A DNA stretch of 8,060 bases. Source: Gammaproteobacteria bacterium (lineage in GTDB: Bacteria; Pseudomonadota; Gammaproteobacteria; Pseudomonadales; Azotimanducaceae). The notes beneath the pieces are model-generated. The model worked only from the letters and a program-made list of their open reading frames with translations. It was not told the origin of the DNA and did no database searches. Of the stretch, positions 5,781 to 8,060 are shown one piece after another. The position numbers were made by a program, and so were the translations under genes. The stretch is taken from assembly GCA_027295975.1 (NCBI GenBank), contig JAPUJX010000674.1, positions 1 to 8,060 of the forward strand, in the 5' to 3' direction. The number at the start of each line of letters is the position of its first letter. Position 1 is the stretch's first letter.

Positions 5781-7105
5781 GCAACGGCTTTCTGGTCGCC
5801 AACGCCCGTATCGTCAACGAGGGCGCCATCTTTGCAGGCGACCTGCTCATCGAGAATGGCCGCATCTCGGGAATAAACCTGTCCGCTCCTGCCGGAGTAC
5901 AAATCATCGAGGCAAACGGAGCCTGGTTGCTGCCGGGGATGATCGACGACCAGGTTCATTTCCGCGAACCCGGTTTTGAGCACAAAGGCACCATCCGCAC
6001 CGAATCCGCCGCTGCCGTGGCCGGCGGCATCACCAGTTACATGGAAATGCCGAATTGTAATCCGCAAACGGTCACTCATGAGGCTCTCCTGGACAAACAC
6101 ACCAGAGCAAGCGAACGCTCGGCGGCCAACTTCGCATTCTACTTCGGCGCCACCAACGACAACCTGGAGTTGATCAAGACCGTGGACCCGGGACTTGCCT
6201 GCGGCGTCAAGGTGTTCATGGGTGCAAGCACGGGCAACATGCTGGTGGACGACGAAACAACCCTGGAGGGCATATTTGCCTCTACGCCACTCATCATTGC
6301 CACCCACTGCGAAGACACGCCGACCATTTTAGCCAACGAGCAAAAAGCCCTCGAGAAGTACGGAGACCACATCCCTTTCGCCGAACATCCACGCATCCGC
6401 TCCGAGGAAGCCTGCTACAAATCTTCTTCGCTGGCTGTGGAACTCGCTACCCGCCACGGTTCGCGCCTGCACATATTGCACCTCACCACAGCCAGGGAAA
6501 TGGCGTTGTTCACACCAGGCGACCTCGCCGAAAAACACATCACCGCAGAAGTCTGCGTACATCATCTGTTCTTCAACGACGGGTGGTATGCAAAAAAAGG
6601 AGCGGACATCAAGTGTAACCCAGCCATCAAAACAGCCGCAGATCAGCACGCTCTGCTTGCGGCCGTGAACGAAGATCGCATCGACGTTATCGCTACCGAC
6701 CATGCTCCGCACACCGTGGAAGAAAAAGCCGGGACCTACATGCAAACACCTGCCGGACTGCCGCTGGCGCAACATGCATTGGTTTCTCTTTTGGAACTTA
6801 CCAGACAGAACATGCTCAGCATCGAGAAAGTGGTGGAAAAAACCGCCCATGCCCCGGCGCGATTGTTCGGCGTGAAAGATCGCGGTTTCATACGGGAGGG
6901 CTATTTTGCAGATCTGGTCCTCATCGACCCCAATGAGAACACCGACCCATTGGAAATCTACTCGAAGTGTGGGTGGAGCCCGTTTTCAGGCATCGATCTA
7001 CATGCCCGGGTGCGTGCCACCTGGGTGAACGGCAATCTTCGCTATCGAGACGGGCAATTGCTGGACGGTCCGTCAGGTTTGGCCCTGGAGTTCAACAGAC
7101 AATGA
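5777..7105 (+). CDS. pyrC: Dihydroorotase
   Basis: Dihydroorotase interconverts N-carbamoyl-L-aspartate and L-dihydroorotate in de novo pyrimidine synthesis. This is a 442-residue member of the amidohydrolase superfamily, the long type rather than the roughly 348-residue E. coli PyrC. Visible active-site elements: the metal motif at 57-61 reading DDQVH (usual form D-x-H-x-H), FREPG (62-66) with substrate-binding Arg63, MPN (91-93), the carbamylated-lysine candidate Lys145 in GVKVFMGAS, His177 in THCED, His235 in HILHLTTA, and catalytic Asp308 in ATDHAPHT. The TPAGLPL segment (324-330) fits the substrate loop. Gln59 replaces the first metal-motif His; from memory this DDQVHFREPG form is typical of Bacteroidetes-type dihydroorotases. 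The start is GTG at 5777, overlapping the RidA stop as GTGA. Other cyclic amidohydrolases (hydantoinase, allantoinase) are less likely because Arg63 and Asn93 are kept. Confidence 0.9.
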   Translation: MSNGFLVANARIVNEGAIFAGDLLIENGRISGINLSAPAGVQIIEANGAWLLPGMIDDQVHFREPGFEHKGTIRTESAAAVAGGITSYMEMPNCNPQTVTHEALLDKHTRASERSAANFAFYFGATNDNLELIKTVDPGLACGVKVFMGASTGNMLVDDETTLEGIFASTPLIIATHCEDTPTILANEQKALEKYGDHIPFAEHPRIRSEEACYKSSSLAVELATRHGSRLHILHLTTAREMALFTPGDLAEKHITAEVCVHHLFFNDGWYAKKGADIKCNPAIKTAADQHALLAAVNEDRIDVIATDHAPHTVEEKAGTYMQTPAGLPLAQHALVSLLELTRQNMLSIEKVVEKTAHAPARLFGVKDRGFIREGYFADLVLIDPNENTDPLEIYSKCGWSPFSGIDLHARVRATWVNGNLRYRDGQLLDGPSGLALEFNRQ

Positions 7106-8060
7106 AAAAAGTTCTACTGGTAATTGGCGCCGTGGTGGTTGTCGTGATCGGCCTCGCGATCGTGTTTCGTGACACACTGCAATTTGTTCTCATGGCCATG
7201 ACATTGCAGCCCGGCGTCGGCTTCGACGAAACGACGCCTCCAGCGGCGCCCGATTACGCCAATTCCCATCATTGGGCGGCCCTGCCTGGCCGTGAAGACC
7301 TGGCGGACGTAGTACCCGTAGGCGCCTATCCAGACAATCAGGCAAGCGCGGAAGTGGATGTTTTTTTCATCCATCCAACCACCTATCTCACTTCGGACAG
7401 CTGGAACCAGCCCCTCGAACACGAAACCACAAACACAATGACGGACGAGTTTGTGCTGCGTAATCAAGCAAGTGTTTTCAACGGATGCTGCAAAATCTAT
7501 GCACCCCGCTACCGACAAGCAACCCTGTATTCATTTTTTGATCTCGAAGGCGATGGTGGACGCGCCATCGACCTGGCTTATGAGGACGTATTGACCGCTT
7601 TTCACTACTACCTCGAGCACTACAATCATGGCCGACCGTTTATTCTCGCGGGGCACAGCCAGGGTTCCACCCACTCGGACAAGTTGCTCGCCGAAGAGAT
7701 CGCTGGAACCGAGCTACAGGAGCGCATGGTGGCCGCCTATCCCATAGGATATTTTCTCGATGGCAGCAACGGGATTCCCGTATGTAACACCCCGACCGAG
7801 ACCGGCTGTCAGGTCACCTGGAACACCGTTGGAATGGCGGCGGCGCAATTTCGAGATCCCGCCAAAGATATCTGTGTGAACCCGCTGTCGTGGCAGACCG
7901 ACGGCGCACACGCCTCACACGCACTCAATTTAGGCGCAGTGGCTCACGAAGTGGCTGGTGAGCCCGAACCCGAAGTTACCGACGCACAATGTATCAACGG
8001 CCGGCTCATAGTCACCGATATACGCTCACAGAACTACAGCAACATGATGTTGGGCCCCGA
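7102..8060 (+). CDS. DUF3089 alpha/beta-hydrolase-like protein, membrane-anchored (3' end missing)
   Basis: The frame is open from the ATG at 7102 to the window edge (319 complete codons), so the C-terminus is cut off. Residues 4-22 form a strongly hydrophobic segment after two lysines, an uncleaved signal anchor or signal peptide that would place the rest in the periplasm. The domain matches DUF3089: VDVFFIHPTTY (85-95), W101, NQASVFNGCCKIYAPRYRQA (121-140), DLAYEDVLTAFHYYLEH (157-173), and GRPFILAGHSQGS (177-189), whose GHSQG is a serine-hydrolase nucleophile elbow with Ser186. VAAYPIG (210-216) follows. Several cysteines (129, 130, 228, 236, 258, 297) suit an oxidising compartment. The substrate is unknown; esterase or lipase-like activity is inference from the fold. 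The ATG overlaps the dihydroorotase stop as ATGA, with GGAG at 7087-7090, so it is the third gene of the operon. Confidence 0.85.
   Translation, partial: MKKVLLVIGAVVVVVIGLAIVFRDTLQFVLMAMTLQPGVGFDETTPPAAPDYANSHHWAALPGREDLADVVPVGAYPDNQASAEVDVFFIHPTTYLTSDSWNQPLEHETTNTMTDEFVLRNQASVFNGCCKIYAPRYRQATLYSFFDLEGDGGRAIDLAYEDVLTAFHYYLEHYNHGRPFILAGHSQGSTHSDKLLAEEIAGTELQERMVAAYPIGYFLDGSNGIPVCNTPTETGCQVTWNTVGMAAAQFRDPAKDICVNPLSWQTDGAHASHALNLGAVAHEVAGEPEPEVTDAQCINGRLIVTDIRSQNYSNMMLGP

Noticed and set aside
5696..6850. Minus-strand open frames of 203 and 173 codons opposite the dihydroorotase
   Set aside because: They run antisense to a gene with a full set of amidohydrolase active-site motifs and have no recognisable domain of their own.
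1..8060. Possible defence system, toxin-antitoxin pair, phage or transposon remnants
   Set aside because: Every long frame with coding character is accounted for by metabolic or envelope genes. No transposase, integrase, terminal repeats or array-like repeats were seen.

Overview
The window is bacterial chromosomal DNA with moderately high GC content (by eye; not counted). Everything in it reads as ordinary coding sequence packed into two divergent blocks. The best guess is a gammaproteobacterium, perhaps marine. The reasons are glycolate oxidase subunits close to those of E. coli, an outer-membrane protein resembling the TIGR04219 family (mostly gammaproteobacterial as I recall it), and a DUF3089 protein. 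This assignment is inference; there is no rRNA or other phylogenetic marker. I see no mobile element, CRISPR array, tRNA, rRNA or phage gene.

Minus-strand block (5145 down to 14): a small outer-membrane beta-barrel protein, then glcD, glcE and glcF (the three subunits of glycolate dehydrogenase/oxidase), then a RimJ/RimL-type GNAT acetyltransferase. From glcD to the acetyltransferase the genes sit 1 bp apart or overlap (1 bp gap, 11-bp overlap, 4-bp overlap), so they should form one transcript, glcD-glcE-glcF-GNAT. GlcD and GlcE are FAD-domain proteins and GlcF carries two 4Fe-4S clusters. Together they oxidise glycolate to glyoxylate and pass electrons to the respiratory chain. The outer-membrane gene has its own strong Shine-Dalgarno site and a likely promoter. 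A separate candidate promoter with a perfect TATAAT lies only 8 bp upstream of the glcD ATG, which suggests a leaderless or nearly leaderless glcDEF message.

Divergent intergenic region (5146-5294, 149 bp): it holds the candidate promoter of the outer-membrane gene and a perfect 16-bp palindrome touching that gene's Shine-Dalgarno site. I cannot recognise a promoter for the plus-strand block in it.

Plus-strand block (5295 to the window edge): a RidA/YjgF-family protein, a dihydroorotase (pyrimidine synthesis), and a membrane-anchored DUF3089 alpha/beta-hydrolase-like protein that runs off the right end. All three are joined by 4-bp stop/start overlaps (GTGA, then ATGA), so they are almost certainly cotranscribed and translationally coupled. 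The dihydroorotase has Gln in place of the first His of the usual DxHxH metal motif, which looks like a subfamily signature rather than damage.

I found no clearly novel system. The points most worth following are the RidA-dihydroorotase-DUF3089 cassette, the Gln variant of the dihydroorotase metal site, the apparently leaderless glcD start, and the acetyltransferase locked translationally to glcF.
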